A stretch of 64,000 nt of DNA, taken from Bordetella genomosp. 13. Lineage in GTDB: Bacteria > Pseudomonadota > Gammaproteobacteria > Burkholderiales > Burkholderiaceae_B. Below, piece by piece: positions 36,601 through 43,600 of this stretch. Every line of letters begins with the position of its first letter. The stretch's first letter is position 1. A program made the translations under genes and the position numbers. The notes under the pieces were generated by a model, which was not told the DNA's origin, made no database searches, and worked only from the letters and a program-made list of their open reading frames with translations. The stretch lies in NCBI RefSeq assembly GCF_007679965.1, contig NZ_VEHL01000007.1:1-64000 (forward strand), read 5' to 3'.

Positions 36601-39497
36601 GCATAGCCCTGGTCGGTCGCATCGCCGAAGGTCAGCGTGTTCGCGCCCAACGCGATGGTCGTGCCGCCTACGCCGGCCAGCGCGCCGATGGTCTGGTTCG
36701 CGCCCGAATTGCCGATGTCGAAGCCCGCGCCCGCGGCGCCCAGCGTGACACTGCCGCCCGCGGCCAGCGAGCCGCCCGCGCCCAGCGCCAGTGTGCCGCC
36801 GTTGATGGTGGTGCCGCCGGTGTAGGTATTGGCGCCCGTCAGGGTCGTCGTGCCCGCGCCCTGCTTGGTGATGCCCGCGGTGCCCGTGATGGCGCCGCCG
36901 AAATCGCGATTTGCCTCGTCGCCGAAGGTGAGCGCATTGCCGCCCAGGCTGACGATGGTGCCGGCCACGCCGCTCAGCCCGCCGATGGTCTGCGCGGCCC
37001 CGGATTGGGAGATGTCGAACGTCGCGCCCGCGCCGCCCAGGTTCACGTCGCTGGTCGCGGCCAGCGAGCCGCCCGCGCCCAGCACCAGCGTGCCCGCGTT
37101 GATCGTGGTCGCGCCGGTGTAGGCGTTGGCGCCCGTCAGCGTCTGCGTACCGGCGCCCTCCTTGATGATGCCGCCCGTGCCGCCGATGGTGCCGCCGAAC
37201 GTGTGGTTGCCGGCATCACCGAAGGTGAGCGTGTTCGACCCCAGCAACACGGAGGAACCCGCCGCGCCGGCAAGCCCGCCGATGGCCTGGTTGGACGTCG
37301 CGCCGCCGATGTCGAAGGCCGTGCCCGCGTTGGCCAGATTCACCGTGCCCTGCGTGCTGAGCGATCCGCCGCCGCTGATGGCCAGCGTGCCCGCGCTGAT
37401 GGTCGTGCCGCCGGTGTAGGTGTTGGCGCCGGTCAGCGTCTGCGTGCCGCTGCCTTGCTTGACGATGCCGCCCGTGCCGCCGATGGCCCCGCCGAACGTC
37501 TTGTCGTCGGCGGTGCCGAAGCTCAGCGTGTTGCCTCCCAACGCGACGGTCGTGCCGGCCACGCCGGCCAGGCCGCCGATGGTCTGGTTCGCGCCGGCCC
37601 CGCTGATGTCGAAGCCCGCGCCGGCCGTGCCCAGCGTCACGTCGCCCGTGGCCGCGAGCGAGCCGCCCGCGCCCAGCGCCAGCGTGCCGCCGTTGATGGT
37701 CGTGCCACCGGTATACGTGTTCGCGCCCGTCAGCGTCTGCGTGCCGCTGCCTTGCTTGACCACGCCGCCCGTGCCGCCGATCGTGCCGCCGAAGGTCTGG
37801 TTGCCCGAATCGCCGAAGGTCAGCGCATTGGCGCCCAGGGCCACCGACGTGCCCGCCGCGCCGGCCAAGCCGCCGACGGTCTGGTTGGCTCCCGACCCGC
37901 TGATGTCGAACGTCGCGCCCGCGCCTGCCAGGTTCACCGTGCCGGTCGGGGCCAGCGAGCCGCCCGCGCCCAGCGCCAGCGTGCCCGCGTTGATGGTCGT
38001 GCCGCCGGTATAGGTATTCGCGCCGGTCAGCGTGACGGTGGCCGCGCCGTTCTTCACCAGGCCGCCGTCGCCGGTGATGTCGCCGCTGATGCCCATCGCA
38101 TTGCTGCCGCCCAGGGCCAGCGACGCGCCGCTGTTCACCGCCACGTCGTTGCCCAGCGTGACGGCCTGCGAGCTGTCCAGCGTGGCATTGCCGCCGACGG
38201 TCAGCGTGCCGGTGCCCATCGCCTGGTTGTTGCCGACGACCAGGGTGCCGGCGTTCAATGCGGTGCCCCCGGTGTAGACGTTTGCGCCGCTCAGCGTCAG
38301 CGTGCCGGTGCCGCTCTGGGTCACGGTGCCCCCGCCCGAGATCGTACCGGCCAGCGTCATCGAGGAGCTGCCCGTCACACCCAGGCCATTGCCCGTCGCC
38401 GTGATGTCGTTGCCCAGCGTCAGTCCGGGCGTCGCGCTCTGGATGGCGCCGCCATTGGCGGTGATCGTGCCCGTGCCCAGCGACGCCGTGTTGTTCACGA
38501 TCGCGGTGGCGCCGTTGCCCAACGTCGCATCGAGGGCCGACGACGCGCCGTCGAGGTTCCACGTGCCGCTCTGGACGTCGAGGTGGTTGAAGTTGACGTA
38601 GTTGCCGTTGTTGATCGTGCCGGTGGCCGCGGCGCCCTGCTGCAGGCTCAGCGTATTGTTGCCGCCCGCCCCGCCGTCCACGGTGCCCGTGGCGGCGAAG
38701 TTGATGGTGACGGCGCCGATGCCCAGGTTCGTGGCCAACCCGGTGCCGCCGGCGCTGTTCACCGCACTGTCGGTCGTCGCGATGAACTGGTTGGTGCTGT
38801 TCGCGCCCATCGACACGCTGCCGTTCACCGTGCCGGAGTTGGTGAACGTATTGCCGCCCGCGGACGAACCCAGCGCGACGCGGCCGGTGATCGTGCCCGA
38901 ATTGTTGACGTTGACCTGCCCGCCGCCGTAGGCCGCCATGACGCCGGCATCCGGCCCCAACAGGGTCGCGCCAACGATGCCCGTGGTCGTCATCGTGCCC
39001 GTGTTGGTGATGTTGGTGGTGCCGCCCGCCCCGTTCTGTACGGCCAGGGCCATGCCGGTCAGGCCGATCGACAACCCGGTGGTGCCGCCCAGGATGCCGT
39101 TGTTGGTGACTGTCTGCGTGCTGGCGCTGGCATTGCCCATCACCACGCCCGACGACAGCACGCCCAGACCCGTGCCCAGCAGGACCGGATCGATCCGGCC
39201 GTTGTTCGTCAGCGTGTCGTTGCTGCCGGTCAGCGTCATCGCATTGCCGCCCACGCCCAGCAGTACGCCGACGCTACCGCCCGGATTGACCGTGACGTTG
39301 AGGTTGTTGGCGCCGTTGGCATAACTGGGCGCCAACGGGTTGGCCGCACCGCTGCACGTGACGTTCGAGCCGGCCGTCGTGCACGCGGCGTACGCGTCGG
39401 GACTGCCCACGCCCGCCAGCGCGGCGAGGATGCTCAGGGGCAGCAGTTTCAGCTTCAGGAAATCGTTGGTTCTGGACGCGCGCACGGAAAAGGACAT
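30639..39497 (-). CDS. Giant autotransporter with PATR repeats
   Basis: A 2952-residue type V secreted protein. A long signal peptide (MSFSVRASRTNDFLKLKLLP, cleaved after DAYA near residue 38) is followed by a 500-residue non-repeat part. Eighteen tandem units of 99 residues come next, each with GANTYTGGTTINAGTLALGAGG and a TIGGLAG block. Two shorter units of about 64 residues (GDSTSLQGDIDN, GDASSLRGDIEN) close the array. The GANTYTGGT motif is that of autotransporter-associated beta-strand repeats. The C-terminal 270 residues form the beta-barrel (from AWAQVFGGWSRQSG) and end in DVRFRF with a terminal Phe. GGAGAAAACGG precedes the ATG. A surface adhesin or autoaggregation role is inferred. 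Confidence 0.93.
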   Translation of the reverse strand: MSFSVRASRTNDFLKLKLLPLSILAALAGVGSPDAYAACTTAGSNVTCSGAANPLAPSYANGANNLNVTVNPGGSVGVLLGVGGNAMTLTGSNDTLTNNGRIDPVLLGTGLGVLSSGVVMGNASASTQTVTNNGILGGTTGLSIGLTGMALAVQNGAGGTTNITNTGTMTTTGIVGATLLGPDAGVMAAYGGGQVNVNNSGTITGRVALGSSAGGNTFTNSGTVNGSVSMGANSTNQFIATTDSAVNSAGGTGLATNLGIGAVTINFAATGTVDGGAGGNNTLSLQQGAAATGTINNGNYVNFNHLDVQSGTWNLDGASSALDATLGNGATAIVNNTASLGTGTITANGGAIQSATPGLTLGNDITATGNGLGVTGSSSMTLAGTISGGGTVTQSGTGTLTLSGANVYTGGTALNAGTLVVGNNQAMGTGTLTVGGNATLDSSQAVTLGNDVAVNSGASLALGGSNAMGISGDITGDGGLVKNGAATVTLTGANTYTGGTTINAGTLALGAGGSLAPTGTVNLAGAGATFDISGSGANQTVGGLAGAAGTSVALGANALTFGDSGNQTFGGTIGGTGGVVKQGSGTQTLTGANTYTGGTTINGGTLALGAGGSLAATGDVTLGTAGAGFDISGAGANQTIGGLAGVAGTTVALGGNTLSFGTADDKTFGGAIGGTGGIVKQGSGTQTLTGANTYTGGTTISAGTLAISGGGSLSTQGTVNLANAGTAFDIGGATSNQAIGGLAGAAGSSVLLGSNTLTFGDAGNHTFGGTIGGTGGIIKEGAGTQTLTGANAYTGATTINAGTLVLGAGGSLAATSDVNLGGAGATFDISQSGAAQTIGGLSGVAGTIVSLGGNALTFGDEANRDFGGAITGTAGITKQGAGTTTLTGANTYTGGTTINGGTLALGAGGSLAAGGSVTLGAAGAGFDIGNSGANQTIGALAGVGGTTIALGANTLTFGDATDQGYAGVIGGTGGIVKQGAGTQTLTGINTYTGGTTINAGTLAIGAGGSLSGQTALTLANAGTVFDISGATTPQTIGGLDGAAGSTVQLGANTLALGDAGNHAYGGVIEGTGGITKQGAGTLTLTGDQTYSGGTTINAGTLALGGGGSLAATGSVTLGAAGATFDISGSGADQTIGALSGVAGTAVALGAQDLAFGDATNQTFGGTIGGTGGIVKQGSGTQTLTGANTYTGGTTINAGTLAIGTGGSLGAQGTVTLANAGTAFDISGATTSQTIGGLAGAAGSSVALGGNTLTFGDAGNHTFGGVIGGTGGITKEGTGTQTLAGANTYTGATTINAGTLVLGAGGSLAAASDVNLGGAGATFDISGSGAAQTIGGLSGVAGTTVSLGGNALTFGDEANRTFGGSITGTAGITKQGTGVTTLTGANTYTGGTTINVGTLALGAGGSLAATGSVTLGAAGAGFDIGNSGANQTIGALAGVGGTTIALGANTLTFGDASNQAYGGVIVGTGAVVKQGSGTQTLTGANTYTGGTTIDGGTLAISGSGSLSAQGTVNLANAGTAFDISGATSNQAIGGLAGAAGSSVLLGSNTLTFGDAGNHTFRGSIGGTGGITKEGSGTQTLTGANTYTGATTINAGTLVLGAGGSLGAASDVNLGGTGAAFDISGSGAAQTIGGLSGVAGTTVSLGGNALAFGDEANRTFGGSITGTAGITKQGTGTTTLTGANTYTGGTTINGGTLAIGAGGSLAATGNVTLGAAGAGFDLSGATTPQTIAGLSGVAGTTLALGGNTLTFGDTAARSYAGTITGTGGLVKQGSGSITLAGANTYTGGTTVNAGTVALGAGGSLAATGLVTLANAGAAFDISASGANQTIGGLAGAAGTTVALGTHTLTLGNAGNQAFGGVIGGTGGLVKQGTGTMTLTGANTYTGTTEIKAGTLALGAGGSLASGGGVNLSGTGAAFDIANSGANQTLGSLNGVAGTTVALGAHTLTVGNAAAQAYAGTISGTGGLVKQGTGTLTLAGANTYTGGTTINAGTLALGAGGALAATGSVALANANTAFDISGAGADQTIGALSGGVSTTVALGGRTLTLGTGGNQSYGGVITGTGGLVKQGTGGLTLTGVNTYTGGTTIRAGSVALAAGGVLSSTGTVDLAGTGATFDIGGAAGDRVVGGLRGVTGTSVALGANSLSLGGAADDAFGGSISGTGGITKQGSGRATLTGANTYTGGTTVNVGTLALGAGGSLASTGRLGLNGTSVFDISASGADQTIGGFSGASGTQVVLGPNRLIFGDASDQQYAGVISGTGGIVKQGSGTQTLTGANTYTGGTQVVAGTLVGDSTSLQGDIDNAATLVFDQSVDGTYGGEVSGAGTLVKDGAGVLTLAGANTYTGGTRIDQGTLQGDASSLRGDIENNANLVFQQQADGTYAGTLTGAGALAKDGAGTLILSADSGAYAGSTAVRAGTLQVDGKLGGTMAVQSGGTLGGTGTVGATTIASGGTLAPGNAAAPKGTLTVAGNLVFSPGATYQVRTDPTGAQSMVHATGTASLAGGVLILGEQGNYALSTNYNILTADGGLLGRFDTVRSNLAFLTPDLQYTATGIGLEMSLKDVDGGGSTPSRPIRFADLAENGNQRAVANALQSLPSSSNLYSRVLNLPEGAPAGVFASLSGEAHASVQQSLQNVSDRVMDTSISHLRANLNAGVQPGAPTAQLGRGDASAMPQSAVKPAWAQVFGGWSRQSGGGDTARVSESSGGVFLGGDGDVGGGWRLGGAFGYADGNANLRSLSSSSDLNSYSAAIYGGKAFPAARGQVNVSLGAGYTWHDVKTKRNVNAAGVPQELKADYNASTAQVFGEVGYAIKLDERYTLEPFVGAGYSDVRTRAFSESGGDAALSGKSNSNRTATTTLGLHGEAAFDSAGAPGRLRATVGWRHAYGDVDPQATLAFQNSQSFTVTGSPIARDAAVVELGVDMAVSKRTTVGVTYAGQYGSGAKQSGGSLDVRFRF
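32682..38024 (-). repeat. 18 tandem 297-bp units in autotransporter gene
   Basis: Unit starts (GANTYTGG codons) fall every 297 bases from 38024 down to 32681; one unit is 3 bases shorter. The units belong to three recurring types. Units 3-5 (36540-37430), 8-10 (35055-35945) and 11-13 (34164-35054) repeat the same order of types. Confidence 0.92.
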
Positions 39498-39854
39498 TCC
39501 GTTTTCTCCGGATAAGGAAAGCGGTCACGCTGATCGCGTGGGAAACCTGCAGAAACGGGGAAAGCCAGGACAAGGGACGGGCGCCATGGCGTCGGCGGTC
39601 ATGCGGCCGGCGTTGGAATTGATTTTCAACCTTGGAATTGATTTTCAATGGCGTGCCGAATTGGGGGAAATTCAACCACGATTTTCCTCGGTCGGCGAGT
39701 ATGGAGCGAAAGCAATGTGGGCGAGTTGCCACAGCGGGATTTCAGTGCGAGGGCGCGCCGGATTAAACACTGCGATGCACAAAAGATAATAATCCGGGGG
39801 GGTTCAGCTATTTTTAATGAGGTAATTCAGCTGCTGTCACCGGACCGGCAAAAG
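39498..39854. other. Leader/promoter region of autotransporter gene
   Basis: No coding region is seen in this stretch, which is clearly more AT-rich than its surroundings. It contains a 17-bp direct repeat (39613-39648) and a run of seven G (39796-39802, C on the coding strand). A likely promoter zone for the autotransporter gene is 39640-39840. Confidence 0.5.
39613..39648 (-). repeat. Tandem 17-bp direct repeat, 2-bp spacer
   Basis: TTGGAATTGATTTTCAA occurs twice, at 39613-39629 and 39632-39648, a 19-bp period. Each copy is itself an imperfect dyad (TTG...CAA ends). It lies 116-151 bases upstream of the autotransporter ATG, so it may bind a regulator on one face of the helix. Confidence 0.8.
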
Positions 39855-39886
39855 AAAAAGGCACTTGCGCTTTCGCGTAAGTGCCT
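39855..39886 (-). terminator. Terminator of tRNA-His transcript
   Basis: On the minus strand AGGCACTTACGC pairs with GCGCAAGTGCCT (12-bp stem including one G-T pair, 4-base loop) and is followed by TTTTTCTTTT. It lies 17 bases after the tRNA 3' end. Confidence 0.8.
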
Positions 39887-39903
39887 GATTTCAATATATT
39901 CGG

Positions 39904-39979
39904 TGGGGTGGCTGATGGGACTCGAACCCACGACAACCGGAATCACAATCCGGGACTCTACCAACTGAGCTACAGCCAC
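39904..39979 (-). tRNA. tRNA-His (GTG anticodon)
   Basis: The minus strand reads GTGGCTGTAGCTCAGTTGG at the 5' end and folds into a complete cloverleaf. The anticodon loop TTGTGAT gives GTG. The T arm is GTGGGTTCGAGTCCC. The acceptor GTGGCTG pairs with CAGCCAC, the discriminator is C and CCA is encoded. The extra G(-1) that defines tRNA-His is present at 39980. Confidence 0.97.
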
Positions 39980-39996
39980 CGCTGCAAAGAAGCGAA

Positions 39997-40002
39997 ACTA
40001 TA
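39997..40002 (-). promoter_or_regulatory. -10 box (TATAGT) for tRNA-His
   Basis: TATAGT on the minus strand lies 18-23 bases upstream of the tRNA 5' end. No good -35 hexamer is seen at the usual distance. Confidence 0.4.
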
Positions 40003-40126
40003 GCACGTTTCTTGCTGTGCGCGCCAGCGCACGCCGAAGACGCATGTCGGCTTCCCTTTGCTATCCTTATCCGTCCCCGTGCCGACTTCAGGACCGGCAC
40101 GCCCGCCCACGCCCAGGACACCGCCG

Positions 40127-41593
40127 ATGCCCATGGACGCCCTCGAGGATTTCGTCAACCGCTACTGGCCCCATGTGGCGCTGGGCCTGAGCATCGTCGC
40201 CGGAACGGGCGCGGCGGTGCACGCGGCCATGACCAAGCACGACGTGCGCGCGGCCATCGGCTGGGTGGGCCTGCTGCTGTTCTCGCCGCTGTTCGGCGCG
40301 TTGTTCTACTTCGCCGCCGGCATCAACCGCATCCGCCAGACGCGCATGTCGCAGCAGCGCGACCAGGCGCTGCTGGCCTACGCCGGCCACCTGGAATCGC
40401 GCGACGTGATCGACGTGGTGCCCTACAGCGCGGCCCAGTTCGCCTCGCTGCGCCTGCTGGGCGACCAGGTCAGCCGCTTCCCGCTGGTGGGCGGCAACGC
40501 CATCCAGCCGCTGACGGGTGGCGACGAGACCTATCCCGCCATGCTGGACGCCATCCGCGGCGCGCGGCGCAGCATCGCCGTGCAGAGCTACATCTTCGAC
40601 AACGACCCCGTGGGACGCGAACTGGCGCTGGCCCTCATCGAGGCGCACGAGCGCGGCGTGCAGGTGCGCGTGCTGATCGACGCCATCGGCAGCCGCTATT
40701 CGCGGCCGCCCATCGTGGGCATGCTGGCGCGCAAGGGCGTGCGCACCGCGCGCTTCATGACCAACCCGCTGGGCCTGTTGCGCATGCCCTACGCCAACCT
40801 GCGCAGCCACCGCAAGATCCTGGTGGTCGACGGCCTGCGCGGCTTCACCGGCGGCATGAACGTGCGCGCGGCCTTCGTGCACGCGCTGTCCGGCGACCGC
40901 ACCAACGGCGACACGCACTTCAGCCTGCAGGGACCCGTGGTGGGCCAGCTGAGCGCGGTGTTCGCGCACGACTGGAACTTCACCACCGGCGAGACCCTGC
41001 AGGGCGAGGACTGGTTTCCGCAGGCGCTGGCACGCGGCGCGGGCACGGTGCCCATGCGCTGCGTGCCTTCCGGCCCCGACCGCGCGATGGGCGCCACGCA
41101 CGCCATGCTGCAGGGCGCGCTGGCGGTGGCGCAGCGCCGCGTGCGCATCCAGTCGCCCTATTTTCTGCCCGACCAGACGCTGATCGGCGCGCTGGCCACT
41201 GCCGCGCGGCGCGGCATCGAGGTGGACATCGTGATCCCCGGCTCGAACAACCTGCGGCTGGTGAACTACGCCATGATGGCGCAGCTGGACCAGGTGGTGC
41301 GCACCGGCTGCCGCGTGTGGCGCACGCATGGCCCCTTCGACCACTCCAAGCTGATGACGGTGGACGACGCCTGGTCGTACATCGGCTCGTCCAACCTGGA
41401 CCCGCGCAGCCTGCGGCTGAATTTCGAGCTGGACACCGAGGTCTACGACTATGACCTGGCGCTGTGGATCGGCGCCCGCCTCGACGCGCTGATCGGCGGC
41501 GCGCACCGCGTCACGCTGGAGGAACTGCGCGGCGCACCCTTCGCCCAGCGCCTGCGCAACCGGGTGATCTGGCTGGCCACGCCCTACCTCTGA
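40127..41593 (+). CDS. cls: Cardiolipin synthase (PLD type)
   Basis: A 488-residue membrane enzyme with two N-terminal spans (about 14-55). Two phospholipase-D HKD motifs follow: HRKILVVDG (His228, Lys230) with GGMN after it, and HSKLMTVDD (His406, Lys408) with GSSNLD after it. This layout is that of ClsA-type cardiolipin synthases, which join two phosphatidylglycerol molecules. The ATG at 40127 follows AGGA; another ATG at 40133 is possible. The gene starts 150 bases from the divergent tRNA-His. Confidence 0.9.
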   Translation: MPMDALEDFVNRYWPHVALGLSIVAGTGAAVHAAMTKHDVRAAIGWVGLLLFSPLFGALFYFAAGINRIRQTRMSQQRDQALLAYAGHLESRDVIDVVPYSAAQFASLRLLGDQVSRFPLVGGNAIQPLTGGDETYPAMLDAIRGARRSIAVQSYIFDNDPVGRELALALIEAHERGVQVRVLIDAIGSRYSRPPIVGMLARKGVRTARFMTNPLGLLRMPYANLRSHRKILVVDGLRGFTGGMNVRAAFVHALSGDRTNGDTHFSLQGPVVGQLSAVFAHDWNFTTGETLQGEDWFPQALARGAGTVPMRCVPSGPDRAMGATHAMLQGALAVAQRRVRIQSPYFLPDQTLIGALATAARRGIEVDIVIPGSNNLRLVNYAMMAQLDQVVRTGCRVWRTHGPFDHSKLMTVDDAWSYIGSSNLDPRSLRLNFELDTEVYDYDLALWIGARLDALIGGAHRVTLEELRGAPFAQRLRNRVIWLATPYL

Positions 41594-41830
41594 TCCGTCC
41601 CCTCCGCATTTGATACGCTAGAGACCGGTCCGGCGCGGCTCGCCCGCGTCGATGCCCGGCGCCGACCCGGAACTATTCGCGTCGGGAACGCCCCAAGCAG
41701 AGCCCCCGCGGGGGACATGAATCGAGGACGCCGGACGGGTGAGTCTTCCCGCGTCCGGCGCCGCATGCCTTCGAGGCCCTGTCGCCCTTCCATGGGCGGC
41801 CGCCGCCCACCCGACCTCAGGAACCGCACG

Positions 41831-42535
41831 ATGGCTTACAGAGTCCGGCAACATCTTGATCCCCTCTACGCGCTGTTCGGCGTGTTCTGGCAACGCGTCA
41901 GCCACTGCCGCCCCGAGCGCGAGACCGGCGTGGCGACGCCGGGCGCCGCCGCGCGCTGGCTGAGCGAGCAATGGAGTTTCTATCGCGCCTGGCGCGCCAA
42001 TCCCAAGGGCATCGGCGCGGTGCTGCCGTCCAGCCCCGCGCTGGCCGCCGCCATCACGCGCGAGATCCGGCCCGAGGACGGTCCCGTGCTGGAGCTGGGC
42101 AGCGGCACGGGCGCCTTCACGCGCGCGCTGCTGGCCCGCGGCGTGGCGCAGGAAGACCTGGCGCTGATCGAGATGGACGAGACCTTCGCGCGGCAGCTGG
42201 CCGAACGCTATCCGCGCGCGCAGGTCTGCCAGGCCGACGCGGGCAAGCTGATGGACGTGCCGCTGTTCGACGGCCGGCAGGCGGCCGCGGCGGTATGCGG
42301 CCTGCCGCTGCTGAACTTCCCGGTGCGCCAGCAGGCGCACATCATGCGCAGCACGTTCTCGCACCTGCAGCCCGGCGGCGCCTGCTATCTGTTCACGTAT
42401 GGCTGGCGTTGCCCCATCTCGCCGCGCGTGCTCGCGCGGCTGGGCCTGCGCGCGCGCCGCACTCGCATCGTGTACCTCAACGTGCCGCCCGCGCAGGTGT
42501 GGAAGATCACGCGCCGCAGGCGCTGGATCGACTGA
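41831..42535 (+). CDS. SAM methyltransferase, phospholipid N-methyltransferase-like
   Basis: A 234-residue class I methyltransferase. The SAM-binding motif VLELGSGTGAFTRALL is at residues 86-101. Upstream lies ANPKGIGAVLPSSPALA, which resembles PmtA-type phosphatidylethanolamine N-methyltransferases and rRNA dimethylase-like relatives (KKTGAVAPSSR-type segment). The start is the ATG at 41831, with AGGAA upstream. The position behind cardiolipin synthase supports a lipid role. The exact substrate is inferred. Confidence 0.72.
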   Translation: MAYRVRQHLDPLYALFGVFWQRVSHCRPERETGVATPGAAARWLSEQWSFYRAWRANPKGIGAVLPSSPALAAAITREIRPEDGPVLELGSGTGAFTRALLARGVAQEDLALIEMDETFARQLAERYPRAQVCQADAGKLMDVPLFDGRQAAAAVCGLPLLNFPVRQQAHIMRSTFSHLQPGGACYLFTYGWRCPISPRVLARLGLRARRTRIVYLNVPPAQVWKITRRRRWID

Positions 42536-42624
42536 CGCCGCGGCCGTTCATCGCGTGCGTTGCCGCCGGTCTGCCGCCGCCGCGGGATGGTAATGTCTGA
42601 CCATCCCGCAAGGAGGAGACCACA

Positions 42625-43596
42625 ATGCACACGGAAAGCTCGAAGAAAGTCGCCATCGTCTCGACGGGGGTCATCGGCGCCAACTGGGCCACGCTGTTCC
42701 TGGCCCGTGGCTACGACGTCGTGGCCACCGATCCCTCGCCACAGGCCGAATCCGCGCTGCACGCGCGCGTGGCCGCGCAATGGCCCACCATGCAGGCGCT
42801 GGGCCTGTCACCCGGCGCCGATCCCGCGCGCCTGCGCTTCACGGCCTCGCTGGAAGACGCCGTCGCCGACGCCTGCTTCGTGCAGGAAAGCGCGCCCGAA
42901 CGGATCGACGTCAAAGTGGACCTGTTCCGCCGCATGGACGCCGCCGCGCCGCCCGACACCCTGCTGGCGTCGAGTTCGTCGGGCCTGTCCGTCACGGCCA
43001 TGCAGCAGGCCTGCGCCCATCCCGAACGCGTGGTGCTGGGCCATCCCTTCAACCCGCCGCACCTCATCCCCCTGGTCGAAGTCTGCGGCGGCGAGAAGAC
43101 CGCGCCGGAAGCTGTCCGGCGCGCCATGGATTTCTACGCCGGGCTGGGCAAGCGCCCCGTGCACGTGCGGCGCGAGATCAGCGGCCACATCGCCAACCGC
43201 CTGCAGGCCGCGCTGTGGCGCGAGGCCTTCCACCTGGTGGACCAGGGCGTGGCCAGCGTGGCCGACATCGACACCGTCATCGCGCACGGGCCCGGCCTGC
43301 GCTGGGCCCTGCTGGGCCCGTTCCTTAACATGCACCTGTCCGGCGGCAACGGCGGCATCGACCACATGCTGGCGCACCTGGGCCAGCCCATCGAAGACTG
43401 GTGGAACGACCTGGGCGCGCCGGCGATGACCGACGCGTTGAAGGGCAAGGTCGTCGAAGGCGTGGACCAGGCCGCCGGCAACCTCACGCCGTTCTGGCTG
43501 GAGACGCGGCGCGACAAGGCGCTGATCGAACTGCTGCGCATGAAGGCGGCGTGCAACCTGCCGCCGCATGCGTCGCCGTCCGACCCCGCGGGTTGA
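42625..43596 (+). CDS. 3-hydroxyacyl-CoA dehydrogenase family (carnitine dehydrogenase-like)
   Basis: A 323-residue NAD-dependent dehydrogenase. The N-terminal Rossmann segment is VAIVSTGVIGANW; the usual first glycine of GxGxxG is Ser13. The catalytic-region motif GHPFNPPHLIPLVEV is intact, and the helical dimerisation domain follows (SGHIANRLQAALWREAFHLV, ending LLGPFLNMHLSGG). This last feature is typical of L-carnitine dehydrogenase and related short HADs rather than FadB. AGGAGG precedes the ATG. The gene ends 4 bases from the convergent SDR gene, the last of the operon, and may act in the same pathway. Confidence 0.82.
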   Translation: MHTESSKKVAIVSTGVIGANWATLFLARGYDVVATDPSPQAESALHARVAAQWPTMQALGLSPGADPARLRFTASLEDAVADACFVQESAPERIDVKVDLFRRMDAAAPPDTLLASSSSGLSVTAMQQACAHPERVVLGHPFNPPHLIPLVEVCGGEKTAPEAVRRAMDFYAGLGKRPVHVRREISGHIANRLQAALWREAFHLVDQGVASVADIDTVIAHGPGLRWALLGPFLNMHLSGGNGGIDHMLAHLGQPIEDWWNDLGAPAMTDALKGKVVEGVDQAAGNLTPFWLETRRDKALIELLRMKAACNLPPHASPSDPAG

Positions 43597-43600
43597 ACGC

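Noticed and set aside
32682..38024. Regular 297-bp repeats as a possible CRISPR array
   Set aside because: The units are in-frame coding repeats without unique spacers between short identical repeats.
33669..39515. 1948-codon plus-strand frame opposite the autotransporter
   Set aside because: It mirrors the 297-bp repeats and has no ribosome site or recognisable domain. The minus strand has signal peptide, repeats and barrel.
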